DNA of 64,000 nucleotides from WRGT01 sp942493035 (GTDB lineage Bacteria; Spirochaetota; UBA4802; UBA5550): positions 3,286,001 through 3,350,000 of the forward strand of contig OW818666.1 in NCBI GenBank assembly GCA_942493035.1, given 5' to 3'. Positions 45,479 to 54,984 of this stretch are shown here, piece after piece (position 1 is the first letter of the stretch; each line of letters begins with the position of its first letter). The translations under genes were made by a program, and so were the position numbers. The notes below the pieces were generated by a model that was not told the DNA's origin, ran no database searches, and saw nothing but the letters and a program-made list of their open reading frames with translations.

Positions 45479-46162
45479 ATGGAAGATAAACCAACCATCC
45501 TGATTGTGGATGATCAATCAGCAGATCGAGAATCTCTTGCAAGAATCCTGAAAAAGGAGGGGTATCCCTACGTAGAGGCATCCGCTGCTCTTGCTGCAGT
45601 TGAGATTATTAAATCACGGGAGATATCGCTTATACTTCTTGACCTTGAACTGCCCGATATCAACGGACGTTTTATTATACCTCAACTTCTCGAGGTCAAA
45701 CCCGGACTCCATATAATTATTGTATCCTCCACGCTGGACATGGAGGAACGGCTTGAGTGTTTCAAACTGGGAGCTGAAGATTTTATAACCAAGCCCTATC
45801 ACGACGGAGAGACACTGGCACGGATTAAACGCTCTCTTCGCGATAATGAATCACGAAAATCAACCCAGATTCAGTGCGGATCACTGCTACTGGACAGGAA
45901 TACCCGTCAGATATTTTTTAACGGGGAGGCTCTTAATATAAGCAGCAAATCTTTTGATATATTCTATCTCCTTGCGATGAATCCCGGAAGAGTATACAGC
46001 AGAGAAAAAATAGGACAGATCATCTGGCAGGGATTTTATGTAAGTGATAATTCCATATGGGTACATATGAACAAAATAAAAAAACTTCTTAACGAGGCCG
46101 GACATGGTGCGGGGAGAATTGAAAACCATCGCGGTACCGGATACTGCTACATTCCGGACTGA
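45479..46162 (+). CDS. OmpR-family response regulator
   Basis: 227 residues from the ATG at 45,479. Receiver domain: DDQ acidic patch, phospho-acceptor Asp in LILLDLELPDINGR, and Lys in FITKPY. C-terminal winged-helix DNA-binding domain of the OmpR/PhoB type, ending IENHRGTGYCYIPD. It should be phosphorylated by the histidine kinase encoded tail-to-tail next to it, the two stop codons overlapping by 16 bases. The regulon cannot be told. Confidence 0.94.
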   Translation: MEDKPTILIVDDQSADRESLARILKKEGYPYVEASAALAAVEIIKSREISLILLDLELPDINGRFIIPQLLEVKPGLHIIIVSSTLDMEERLECFKLGAEDFITKPYHDGETLARIKRSLRDNESRKSTQIQCGSLLLDRNTRQIFFNGEALNISSKSFDIFYLLAMNPGRVYSREKIGQIIWQGFYVSDNSIWVHMNKIKKLLNEAGHGAGRIENHRGTGYCYIPD

Positions 46163-47841
46163 TCTATTTTAAGTTCAAGCTCCCAGACTGCTCCGCAAAG
46201 AGCTCCATCACCCTGCATCAGCGCAATTTTGATATTACACGCATCGGCAAGCTGCTTCACTATATAGAGTCCAAGACCTGTAGAACGTTCACCTCCGCTC
46301 GGTTTAGCACTGAGCTTTGTAAACTTATGAAAAAGTTTTTCTCTATCTTCCGGCAGAAATCCGGGACCGGAATCACTTATAGTTATAACAAGATTATCCC
46401 CTTCTATACGGCAGTCAAGTTCAACTATTCCATCGGAAGGCGCATATTTTATTGCGTTTGAAACAAGGTTTGCCATAATCTGATAGACCATCTCCTCATC
46501 ACCATTTATCATACAATTAACAGCCGGAGATGCAGAGAATGTCTGCCCCTTGCTGTTCGATAACGGTTCAAAATTACCCGTCAATTTTGCCCACTGCCAT
46601 GAAAAATCGTATGACTTTAAGATAATCAGATCTTTACTGCTGCCAAGACGTGCTGCATTAACTGAATTTTGTATCATCAGAGACATCTCGCACAGACGAA
46701 GAAATATTACCGTGGAGATTTTATTCGGTAATCCGGCAAGACTTTTCTGAAGCATGAGAATTTCATTTGAAAAACCGTGTGTAACTATAAACAGCAGATC
46801 TTCGAATTTAGATTTATCCACTTCAAGTCTGATTGCCAGAGTCTTCAGCCTTTGAGTAAAAAGCATCATTGTAATCAGCACCCCGCCGATAAACAGAAAG
46901 AACGAAACAAATAAAATCACAAGATCCTTAATCAGTCGAACCCTTTCCCCCTTAAGCAGGTGACCGGTATCCAGAACTGCCAGAATAGACATTTCTCCAT
47001 TAAATATGGGAATCCTTTTATAATATATATTCTCGTTATCATCCTTAAGACGGCCATAGTCAAAATCCTCTGACATGATTGTATTGATTAACATATCAAC
47101 GGGATTTTGACTTTTTTCCTGAACAGTAGAATTCTTAAAGCTGAAAACTTTAACACCCTCTCCTATCTCCAATCGGGAAATATCTATTAAAGCATTCCCT
47201 AAATCATCAAGAATAATAATCCTCTCACCTAAACTGATTATTTGCGCAAGCTGCTCTCTCAGTCTGGTAAAAGAAATCAGGGCAGCAATGCTCCCGATAG
47301 GGCGGCCACTCCTGTCCCTTATTAGCCGGTCAACATACAACTGATAGTCTTTTGCACTGTCTTCGGAATAAAGATTAAATGACCATTCAGATTTTTTTTC
47401 CTTTTTCCAGTAATCAAAAAACCAGGCATCGCGAGTCAGCGTCGGATCAAGGATAATAGGTTTATCAGACCAGTAATCCCAGACTATTCTTCTATCCCTG
47501 TCAGAAACACCAATTGAGGTTATCTCTAATTCTGCAGCCCAGGCCTTCATCTGAGATTTCAGCCATCGGGGATTTGATGCAGCTTCACGCATTATCTGCG
47601 TCCAGTCAAAAGTTTCAGCCAGCAGTGAGAGCCCTTTAAGTGACGGTTTAAAAAATAAATCTATTCTCCGATCTATAAGTTCTGTCATTTTTGGAAAAGT
47701 ACTTTCTTCAAATTGCTTATTTAAACGATCAATTGCAGTATAATAAGAGGCCAAAGTAATCCCAAGGAAGATAAAAAAGCAGGAGCATCCCAATAAGATT
47801 ATATACCGTGACATTTTAACGATTTTTTCTGGTTCACTCAT
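46147..47841 (-). CDS. Sensor histidine kinase with extracytoplasmic sensor domain
   Basis: 564 residues. Two membrane helices (about 12-34 and 305-330) flank a 270-residue periplasmic sensor of dCache-like length. The kinase part has N-box NLVSNAIKYAP, G1 DSGPGF and G2 GLGLYIVKQL, all intact for ATP binding. The presumed dimerisation helix has FIVTHGFSNEIL in place of the usual SHELRTPL, so the phospho-accepting His is there but the Glu-Leu-Arg and Pro are not; phosphorylation by this helix is probable but not certain. The gene ends inside the response regulator gene on the other strand, an unusual convergent pair arrangement. Confidence 0.9.
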   Translation of the reverse strand: MSEPEKIVKMSRYIILLGCSCFFIFLGITLASYYTAIDRLNKQFEESTFPKMTELIDRRIDLFFKPSLKGLSLLAETFDWTQIMREAASNPRWLKSQMKAWAAELEITSIGVSDRDRRIVWDYWSDKPIILDPTLTRDAWFFDYWKKEKKSEWSFNLYSEDSAKDYQLYVDRLIRDRSGRPIGSIAALISFTRLREQLAQIISLGERIIILDDLGNALIDISRLEIGEGVKVFSFKNSTVQEKSQNPVDMLINTIMSEDFDYGRLKDDNENIYYKRIPIFNGEMSILAVLDTGHLLKGERVRLIKDLVILFVSFFLFIGGVLITMMLFTQRLKTLAIRLEVDKSKFEDLLFIVTHGFSNEILMLQKSLAGLPNKISTVIFLRLCEMSLMIQNSVNAARLGSSKDLIILKSYDFSWQWAKLTGNFEPLSNSKGQTFSASPAVNCMINGDEEMVYQIMANLVSNAIKYAPSDGIVELDCRIEGDNLVITISDSGPGFLPEDREKLFHKFTKLSAKPSGGERSTGLGLYIVKQLADACNIKIALMQGDGALCGAVWELELKIDQSGM

Positions 47842-47956
47842 GCGGATAAAAAGCCCTGTAAGGTTTTTTTGTCAATATCTAAATTAAGTTATAATTAAGG
47901 CAGGATTAAGGCATATTGCAGCTCAACTTCTATTTAATATTACGGAGAACTTCCTT

Positions 47957-48883
47957 TTAAATTTTTCGCTTTAAAAAAGTCATCGGATTCAACGCCCGGC
48001 CGTTTTTTCTTATTTCAAAATGAAGATGGGGTCCCGTGGAGCGCCCGGTATTACCTGACATAGCTAGAATCTGTCCGGGTTTTACAGATTGACCTACTTT
48101 CACCAGTCTTCTGCTTAAATGACCGTAATAGCTTCTGTAGCCGAATTCATGCTCAACTATAACCAGATTACCATACCCCTCTTCATATCCCGAAAAGACC
48201 ACCTCCCCTCTTCGCGAAGCATGAACTTTTGTCCCCGATGGACAGCCGAGATCTATCCCTTTATGAAATTCCGTCCTTCTGCCGTTAAATGGATTTTTTC
48301 TGGTGCCGAAACCTGAAGTTTTTCTCCCGTACTGAATTGGTGAAAAAAATGCAGTTCCAAGAAAAAGTGATTTTTCTATGGTGGAAATTTTACCGCATGG
48401 GATAAAAATGAACTTTTTATCAAGGGTATCGCTTTTGTTTATTGCCTTTACGTATCTGATATCGATCTTATCTGCAGCCAGAGCAGTATATATCGATTTT
48501 AAATTAGTCCCCGGCACAATAATCCCTCTCATATTAGGTATAAAAAGAGTAGTTCCCGGCACAACCTGAAACGGAGATGTAAGATTATTTACTGACATGA
48601 GGGTATCCATATCGAGTGAGCATTTTGACATGACAACCCAGAAGTTTTCATTTTCTTTAACTTTATATGTGTAGAACTTAAGTTCAGGGAGATTCCTTTC
48701 GCTTCTTCTGCTTTTAACGGTATATATTGCCTGTTTTATATCTTCTCTTATCGATTTTAACTCAGAATTATCCTGATATACCAGACTGTCCAGTTTTTCA
48801 ACCTGATCTTCAGCCCGAAGATTGAGTGAAACCGATACAGCAATACATACTGTTATAATAATTGTTAAGAATTTATTATTCAT
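47957..48883 (-). CDS. Secreted LysM-M23 peptidoglycan hydrolase
   Basis: 308 residues from the ATG at 48,883. Signal peptide, then a LysM domain (YKVKENENFWVVMSKCSL ... VVPGTTLFIP) for glycan binding, a linker with a second weak LysM-like segment, and a complete LytM/M23 domain (FHKGIDLG, YYGHLS, GPHLHFEIR). All zinc and catalytic residues are present, so it should be an active endopeptidase in cell-wall turnover. The start with MNNKFLTIIITVCIAVSV makes a proper signal peptide, while the longer ATG at 48,919 has no ribosome-binding site. Confidence 0.92.
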   Translation of the reverse strand: MNNKFLTIIITVCIAVSVSLNLRAEDQVEKLDSLVYQDNSELKSIREDIKQAIYTVKSRRSERNLPELKFYTYKVKENENFWVVMSKCSLDMDTLMSVNNLTSPFQVVPGTTLFIPNMRGIIVPGTNLKSIYTALAADKIDIRYVKAINKSDTLDKKFIFIPCGKISTIEKSLFLGTAFFSPIQYGRKTSGFGTRKNPFNGRRTEFHKGIDLGCPSGTKVHASRRGEVVFSGYEEGYGNLVIVEHEFGYRSYYGHLSRRLVKVGQSVKPGQILAMSGNTGRSTGPHLHFEIRKNGRALNPMTFLKRKI

Positions 48884-48959
48884 TAAGCACAAAACTCCAT
48901 ATGTTTCTATCTTCGGCATTTTTTAAATTTGCTTTAATTAATTATTATGTCTCATTGAT

Positions 48960-49060
48960 AATATTTATCATAGGCGGATTATTTTCCGGAGCACAACGCT
49001 TCGCGATGTGTAATCCACCACTTCAAGCGTATGCGAAGCATACGCACCCCTGGAAATAAT
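48960..49060. repeat. Dispersed hairpin cluster upstream of speA
   Basis: A perfect hairpin GCGTATGC-GAA-GCATACGC (49,027-49,045) is flanked by loosely complementary sequence (GGCGGATTATTTTCCGG and CCCCTGGAAATAATTC). Related short hairpins occur near 25,830 and 55,165. No gene is visible in 48,884-49,198. Confidence 0.55.
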
Positions 49061-49198
49061 TCACTATTGATTTAACGGCGTGAGCAAATTATTTTTTTTA
49101 TTGTAAAAACTGGCCCTTGAAGAAAAATGCCTTTTCCTACTGGAAATTAAATTTAAAAATACTTATTCTTATAACAATATTACTCAACAGGCAGGGCT

Positions 49199-51115
49199 AT
49201 GATAAAAAAAGAGATACTTGGACGCTGGACAGTTGAAAAATCTGAAGAGCTTTATGGAATCAAAAACTGGGGCGCGGGATATTACGACATCTCCTCTTCC
49301 GGAGAGGTAACGATAAATCCATTCGGCAAGAAATCCGATGTAAAAATAAATCTTATGGATATCATTTCAGGGATAAGGCAGCGCGGTTTTGAAATGCCTG
49401 TACTTCTAAGATTTGAAAATCTGCTCGATGCCCAGATATCCCATCTTAATGAGTCTTTTAAAAAAGCCATGAAAGAGTGGAACTACCAGGGGGATTACCG
49501 GGGAGTTTATCCTATCAAAGTAAACCAGCAGCAGCAGGTAATTGAGGAAGTTGTAAAATATGGTGAGAGATATCATCACGGACTGGAAGTGGGGAGCAAG
49601 GCTGAACTCATAGGCGCACTCTCAATTATGCGGGATAAAGAGGCATGCCTTATCTGCAACGGTTACAAGGACGAGGAGTTTATTGACCTGGGACTTTATG
49701 CTGTCAAGATGGGATTCAAATGTTTCTTTGTTGTGGAGATTCCAGGTGAACTTGAACTGATAATGCAGCGTTCGGAGATGCTCAAGGTAAAACCTCTTAT
49801 TGGAATGCGGATTAAACTCTCATCAAAAGCGGGCGGACACTGGACTGAATCGGGCGGAGATAGAAGTATATTCGGATTGAATACAGCCCAGCTTATCGAC
49901 GCTGTTGACATGCTGAAAAAAAATAACATGCTCGACTGTCTTAAGCTGCTTCATTACCATCTCGGTTCGCAGATCCCGAATATAAGAGACATACGTTCAG
50001 CAGTTGTTGAAGGTTCAAGAATATACGCCGGGCTTGTGAAAGAGGGTGCGCAGATGGGATACCTGGATCTTGGCGGCGGACTTGCCGTTGACTATGACGG
50101 ATCGAACACAAACTTCTCCAACAGCAGAAATTATACCATCGATGAGTACTGTGTTGACGTTATAGAGATTGTCCAGGCAACGATGAATGAGGAGAATATT
50201 CCCCATCCTACAATTATAACAGAATCGGGGAGAGCGACTGTTGCGTATTACTCAGTGCTTGTATTCAACGTACTCGACGTTGCAAAATTTGAAATAAGCA
50301 AAATTCCGGAAACTCCTCCTGAAGATTCGCACGATCTTATTAAGAGTTTATACTACATTCTGAATACAATGAATCTTAAAAATATTCAGGAGTGCTATAA
50401 CGATGCGCTCTACTATCGCGATGAGGTACGTGAACTTTTCAAACATGGTAAACTCACGCTGAGAGAGCGTTCATTTGCTGAAACGGTATTCTGGAACATC
50501 ATAAGCGTAATCGCCCAGGAAAAGAAGCGGATGAAGCAGTCACCGCCCGACCTTAGCGATATAGAGTCTGCAATTGCGGATATTTACTACTGCAACTTTT
50601 CAGTATTCCAGTCTGTACCTGACCACTGGGCCATCAATCAGCTCTTCCCGGTAATGCCTATACACCGGCTGACCGAGATGCCCACACGTAACGCCGTTAT
50701 AGCGGACATTACCTGTGACTGTGACGGTAAAATGGACAGCTTCATCGACCTTCACGATGTAAAACATGTTCTCCCTCTCCATGAATTAGGGGAGGAGGAT
50801 TACTATCTGGGAATTTTTCTCGTCGGTGCATATCAGGAGACACTTGGAGATCTTCACAATCTGTTTGGCGATACGAATGTAGCAAGTATTAGAATCTATC
50901 CGAACGGCGAATACGATTTTGTACGTGAAATTGAAGGGGACACCGTTGCCGATGTTCTTTCATATGTCGAATTCGATCCGAAGCAGATGCTCCTTGACTT
51001 CAGAGAGATGGCCGAACAGGCAATCAGAGAGGGACGCATAACAGCAAACGAACGGCGCGAGATTATGAAGGCTTATGATGTAGGCCTTAGAGGATATACA
51101 TATTTTGAAAAATAG
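49199..51115 (+). CDS. speA: Biosynthetic arginine decarboxylase
   Basis: 638 residues, the usual SpeA length. The alanine-racemase-like barrel carries YPIKVNQQQQ with the PLP-binding Lys107, HYHLGSQIPNIRD and LDLGGGLAVDYDGS; ESGRATVAYYSV and the late ITCDCDGKMDSFID are also conserved (CDCDGK holds the catalytic Cys). It makes agmatine from arginine in the cytoplasm. The next gene starts 13 bases after its stop, so it leads a polyamine operon of four genes. AGG-type sequence GGCAGGG stands close to the start. Confidence 0.97.
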   Translation: MIKKEILGRWTVEKSEELYGIKNWGAGYYDISSSGEVTINPFGKKSDVKINLMDIISGIRQRGFEMPVLLRFENLLDAQISHLNESFKKAMKEWNYQGDYRGVYPIKVNQQQQVIEEVVKYGERYHHGLEVGSKAELIGALSIMRDKEACLICNGYKDEEFIDLGLYAVKMGFKCFFVVEIPGELELIMQRSEMLKVKPLIGMRIKLSSKAGGHWTESGGDRSIFGLNTAQLIDAVDMLKKNNMLDCLKLLHYHLGSQIPNIRDIRSAVVEGSRIYAGLVKEGAQMGYLDLGGGLAVDYDGSNTNFSNSRNYTIDEYCVDVIEIVQATMNEENIPHPTIITESGRATVAYYSVLVFNVLDVAKFEISKIPETPPEDSHDLIKSLYYILNTMNLKNIQECYNDALYYRDEVRELFKHGKLTLRERSFAETVFWNIISVIAQEKKRMKQSPPDLSDIESAIADIYYCNFSVFQSVPDHWAINQLFPVMPIHRLTEMPTRNAVIADITCDCDGKMDSFIDLHDVKHVLPLHELGEEDYYLGIFLVGAYQETLGDLHNLFGDTNVASIRIYPNGEYDFVREIEGDTVADVLSYVEFDPKQMLLDFREMAEQAIREGRITANERREIMKAYDVGLRGYTYFEK

Positions 51116-51128
51116 GGAGGTTTAGATT

Positions 51129-52307
51129 ATGGGAAAAGTTCTTATTATTGGTGCGGGCGGAGTCGGACAGGTTGTTGCTCATAAATGCGCGCAGGTGCCG
51201 GATGTCTTTCAGGAGATCTGTCTTGCCAGCAGGACACTCTCTAAATGTGAAAATATAGCTTCACAGATAAAAAGACCAATACGTACCGAGCGTGTCGATG
51301 CAGACAATGTCCCCGAGCTTGTTGCGCTTATCAGAGATTTCAAACCGGACGTGGTAATTAACGTTGCCCTCCCCTACCAGGATTTGACTATAATGGATGC
51401 ATGTCTTGAAACGAAAGTCCACTATGTCGATACAGCAAACTATGAGCCCCGCGATGAGGCAAAATTCTGTTATAAATGGCAGTGGGAGTATCAGGAGCGA
51501 TTTAAAAATGCCGGTATAATGGCTCTCCTCGGTTCAGGATTTGATCCCGGAGTTACAAATGTTTTTACAGCCCACGCGCTGAAACATCATTTTGATGAAA
51601 TACATGAACTGGATATAATCGATGTTAACGGCGGAAATCATGGACTTAAATTCGCAACAAATTTTAATCCCGAGATAAATATCCGCGAAATTACAGCTCT
51701 CTGCAAGCACTGGGAGGATGGAAAATTTATCGAGACTGAACCGATGTCGATGAATAAGAAGTTTGAGTGCCCTGAAAACGTCGGGACATACAATATATAT
51801 CGTTTGTATCACGAAGAACTTGAGTCTCTCGTAAAACATATACCCACAATAAAGAAAGCCCAGTTCTGGATGAGCTTTTCAGAAAATTATCTGAAACACC
51901 TTGAGGTTCTGCAGAACGTAGGTATGACTTCAATCGAGCCGGTAAAATTTCAGGGGATGGATGTAATCCCTCTTGAATTTTTAAAAGCGCTTCTTCCGGA
52001 TCCGGCATCACTTGGTCCCCTTACAAAAGGGAAGACATGTATCGGATGCGTATGCAAAGGGGTAAAAGACGGTAAACCGAAAGAGTATTACGTGTACAAC
52101 ATCTGCGATCACGAAGAGTGCTACGCCGAGGTCAAGTCGCAGGCCATTTCATATACCACAGGTGTACCGGCAATGATCGGAGCAATGATGATAATGACAG
52201 GAAAATGGAAAGGAGATGGTGTTTTCAACATGGAACAGATGGATCCCGATCCTTTTATGGCTGCACTGAATGTTCACGGACTGCCGTGGAAAGAGATTAT
52301 ACTGTAG
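51129..52307 (+). CDS. Carboxynorspermidine dehydrogenase (saccharopine dehydrogenase family)
   Basis: 392 residues, GGGAGG 9 bases before the start. The Rossmann motif VLIIGAGGVGQVVA opens the protein, and the saccharopine-dehydrogenase-like body continues with INVALPYQDLTIMDACLET and GFDPGVTNVF. Its place between speA and nspC shows it to be the carboxynorspermidine/carboxyspermidine dehydrogenase, which joins aspartate semialdehyde to putrescine (or diaminopropane) with NADPH. Product is carboxyspermidine, decarboxylated by the next enzyme. Confidence 0.93.
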   Translation: MGKVLIIGAGGVGQVVAHKCAQVPDVFQEICLASRTLSKCENIASQIKRPIRTERVDADNVPELVALIRDFKPDVVINVALPYQDLTIMDACLETKVHYVDTANYEPRDEAKFCYKWQWEYQERFKNAGIMALLGSGFDPGVTNVFTAHALKHHFDEIHELDIIDVNGGNHGLKFATNFNPEINIREITALCKHWEDGKFIETEPMSMNKKFECPENVGTYNIYRLYHEELESLVKHIPTIKKAQFWMSFSENYLKHLEVLQNVGMTSIEPVKFQGMDVIPLEFLKALLPDPASLGPLTKGKTCIGCVCKGVKDGKPKEYYVYNICDHEECYAEVKSQAISYTTGVPAMIGAMMIMTGKWKGDGVFNMEQMDPDPFMAALNVHGLPWKEIIL

Positions 52308-52343
52308 AAGCAATTTGTTTAACAATTACCACCTTCCTTCTAT

Positions 52344-52447
52344 CCGCCCCCTAAATCCCCCGGAGGGGGACTAAAAGCCGGATAGAAGGTAAAGCTGGAA
52401 TCTCTAATACATTTTTCAAGTCCCCCTCCGGGGGATTTAGGGGGCGG
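52344..52447. repeat. Family C paired inverted repeat inside the polyamine operon
   Basis: Perfectly complementary 29-base arms (52,344-52,372 and 52,419-52,447; core CTAAATCCCCCGGAGGGGGA) separated by 46 bases. The whole pair fills the space between the dehydrogenase and nspC genes, ending 43 bases before the nspC start. Transcription through it would give a very stable stem. Confidence 0.9.
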
Positions 52448-52490
52448 AGGATTTGCGGCCGCATTGAAATTTTCAATAAAAAGGAAAAAC

Positions 52491-53627
52491 ATGACAGATT
52501 TCTCAATTTTTGAAACTCCATCTTTTGCAGTAGACGAGGTTCTTCTGAAAAAGAACCTGGAAATTCTTGCGCATATACAGAAAGGAACCGGGGCAAAGAT
52601 TCTACTTGCGCTGAAGGGATTTGCCATGTACTCTGCCGCACCTCTGGTAAAGCAGTATCTCGCAGGGACATGCGCCAGCTCACCGCACGAGGCAAGGCTT
52701 GGACGGGAGGAATTCGGCGGTGAAGTTCACTCATTTGCTGCTGCATACAGCGACAGTGATTTCGACGAACTGTTAACGCTTTCTGATCATATAGTTTTAA
52801 ACTCTATGAGCCAGTATGAACACTTCAAAGACAAAATTGCGGCTCATAGTGACAGAATAAAATTCGGCCTGCGCATTAATCCCGAACATAGAGAAACAGA
52901 AGTAGAAATATACGATCCCTGCGCGCCGTTTTCAAGACTGGGAATCACAAGAAAAAATTTCCCGGATACTCTCCCTGAGTATATAACAGGGCTCCACTTC
53001 CATACTCTTTGTGAAAAAAACTCCGACTCTCTTGAACGGACAATTGAAGCTGCCGAAAAAAAATTCGAAAAATTTTTTCATCAGTGCGAATGGGTGAACT
53101 TCGGCGGCGGACACCATATTACACGAGACGATTACGACACAGGACTGCTGACCGATCTCATTCTGTATTTTAAAAACAAGTACAATGTTAAAATCTTTCT
53201 TGAACCGGGTGAAGCTGTTGCCCTGAATACAGGATTCCTGGTTTCCACTGTTCTCGATGTAATTGATAACGATAAAAAAATAGCAATACTCGATACATCT
53301 GCAGCAGCACATATGCCCGATGTTATTGAGATGCCGTACAGACCGTTTATAATCGGTTCAGACGATCCGGGAGTACTCCCTTACACATACAGACTCGGCG
53401 GACTCACATGTCTTGCGGGGGATATTATCGGAGAATATTCATTCAAAAAACCCCTCAAAGCAGGGGACAGGCTTGTATTCACAGACATGGCGCACTACTC
53501 CATGGTGAAAACAAATACATTCAACGGAATAAAACTTCCCGATATTTATTACTTCAATTCTGAAACAGGAAAAATTCTGCATAGAAAAAGCTTCGGATAC
53601 AGCGACTTTAAAGGGAGGCTCTCATGA
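52491..53627 (+). CDS. nspC: Carboxynorspermidine decarboxylase
   Basis: 378 residues from the ATG at 52,491, which has AAGGA 6 bases upstream. A PLP fold-III decarboxylase: LALKGFAMYS holds the Lys42 that binds PLP, with INPEHRETEVEIYDPCAPFS, GLHFHTLCEKN, WVNFGGGHHI and EPGEAVAL typical of NspC rather than of lysine or ornithine decarboxylases. It turns carboxyspermidine (or carboxynorspermidine) into spermidine (norspermidine). The end overlaps speB by ATGA. Together with the previous enzyme it replaces SpeD/SpeE. Confidence 0.96.
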   Translation: MTDFSIFETPSFAVDEVLLKKNLEILAHIQKGTGAKILLALKGFAMYSAAPLVKQYLAGTCASSPHEARLGREEFGGEVHSFAAAYSDSDFDELLTLSDHIVLNSMSQYEHFKDKIAAHSDRIKFGLRINPEHRETEVEIYDPCAPFSRLGITRKNFPDTLPEYITGLHFHTLCEKNSDSLERTIEAAEKKFEKFFHQCEWVNFGGGHHITRDDYDTGLLTDLILYFKNKYNVKIFLEPGEAVALNTGFLVSTVLDVIDNDKKIAILDTSAAAHMPDVIEMPYRPFIIGSDDPGVLPYTYRLGGLTCLAGDIIGEYSFKKPLKAGDRLVFTDMAHYSMVKTNTFNGIKLPDIYYFNSETGKILHRKSFGYSDFKGRLS

Positions 53628-54490
53628 CAGCAGAACTTTTTTTTCTCGAAAGCGAATCGGAGAGAAGATCTTCCGAAGACTCGTTATTTCATATACTCCC
53701 TGTGCCGTACGAAAAAACAGTATCGTATGGAACAGGGACTGTAAACGGTCCTGCCGGAATAATTGCGTCATCACAGCAGCTTGAAGCATTCGACGGAATA
53801 TCTATCCCTCTTGAACATGGGATCTTTACGCACAAACCGGTAAACTGCAGCGGAAGCGATACCGAAGTACTGGCTGAGATAGAACGAAAAACCGCATCGA
53901 TTTTCTCCATGGGGAAAATCCCTGTAATTCTGGGCGGAGAGCACACTGTCAGCTACGGACCGATTATGGCGGCTAAAAAGCACTTTGATATAATCGGAGT
54001 AGTACACTTTGACGCCCACGCAGATCTGCGGAATGAACTGGACGGATCAAATTTTTCTCACGCATGCGTAATGCGGAGAGTGCACGAAAAGGGAGTTCCA
54101 CTTGTGCAGATAGGTATACGGAGCTTCTCCATGGAGGAGCAGAAGTACCGTGATGCAAACAGCGACATCACCTGCTACAATGCGTCATACATTTACAGAG
54201 AGAACTGTTTCAGCATAGATTTTCCCGAAGACTTTCCCGATGACATATACATTTCAGTTGATGTTGACGGACTCGATCCATCGGTTATCCCCCACACAGG
54301 GACACCTGTTCCCGGGGGATTGTTCTGGTACGATTTTTTCAAGTTCATTGAGTCTATACCTGCAGGGAAAAGAATCGTCGGATTTGATGTTGTTGAGCTT
54401 GCACCGGGTGATGGTTCAGAGGTTTCAGATTTTGCAGCGGCACAGCTTACATATAATCTCATGGGGATAATCAGCCGCAGAATGAAATAG
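53624..54490 (+). CDS. speB: Agmatinase
   Basis: 288 residues of the ureohydrolase family. The manganese-binding motifs are intact: GGEHTVSYG, FDAHADL and SVDVDGLDPS. PVPGGLFWYDFF and the start VSYGTGTVNGPAGIIAS are also typical of agmatinases. It hydrolyses agmatine from SpeA to putrescine and urea. Start and preceding gene overlap by 4 bases. Arginase is a possible alternative reading of the family, but the speA link in the same operon favours agmatinase. Confidence 0.95.
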   Translation: MTAELFFLESESERRSSEDSLFHILPVPYEKTVSYGTGTVNGPAGIIASSQQLEAFDGISIPLEHGIFTHKPVNCSGSDTEVLAEIERKTASIFSMGKIPVILGGEHTVSYGPIMAAKKHFDIIGVVHFDAHADLRNELDGSNFSHACVMRRVHEKGVPLVQIGIRSFSMEEQKYRDANSDITCYNASYIYRENCFSIDFPEDFPDDIYISVDVDGLDPSVIPHTGTPVPGGLFWYDFFKFIESIPAGKRIVGFDVVELAPGDGSEVSDFAAAQLTYNLMGIISRRMK

Positions 54491-54491
54491 A

Positions 54492-54944
54492 TTAAACTTT
54501 CGGTGACTTTTTCTTTATATATAGAATTTTCTCCACTGCGGCTATTACATTATCCTCATCGTCAAGAACGTCTATTTTAAATTCAGGGTTTATTGAGTTA
54601 CCGCTCTCTGCAAGTTGTCTTATCTCCTCGTATTTCACTTCAGGTATAAAAAATCGTGCATGGACTCTCCCCTTCCCGGGCTGTTTAAAAAGTATTGTAG
54701 CACCCTTATCCCATACGATATAATCTCTTCCAAGATTCTCCATGAGCAGAAAGAAAAAGAAAGGATCGCACATTGCATAGAGTGAACCGCCGAAATGTGT
54801 GCCAACATAATTCCGGTTCCAGAAAGTCAGTTTCATACTAACATCTACAGTTTTAACATCTTTCGAAATTTTAACTCTTATCCCTGCTCCGAAAAACGGA
54901 GGGTAAAAGCTGAAGATTTTAAATAACAGTCTTTTTAATGTCAT
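54492..54944 (-). CDS. DUF4442 / hotdog-fold thioesterase-like protein
   Basis: 150 residues from the ATG at 54,944 (GAGG 8 bases upstream). The hotdog-fold core is seen in GAGIRVKISKDVKTVDVSMK, NYVGTHFGGSLYAMCDPFFF and KGATILFKQPGKG, which match the PaaI-related DUF4442 group. Members are often annotated as acyl-CoA thioesterases, but the catalytic residue is not obvious here; the His-Gly-Gly of true PaaI is HFGG. It ends one base beyond the end of speB, on the opposite strand, so transcripts meet. Confidence 0.82.
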   Translation of the reverse strand: MTLKRLLFKIFSFYPPFFGAGIRVKISKDVKTVDVSMKLTFWNRNYVGTHFGGSLYAMCDPFFFFLLMENLGRDYIVWDKGATILFKQPGKGRVHARFFIPEVKYEEIRQLAESGNSINPEFKIDVLDDEDNVIAAVEKILYIKKKSPKV

Positions 54945-54984
54945 TGTATGCCTCAGTAAAATCAAATATTATCAGTATCTAATA

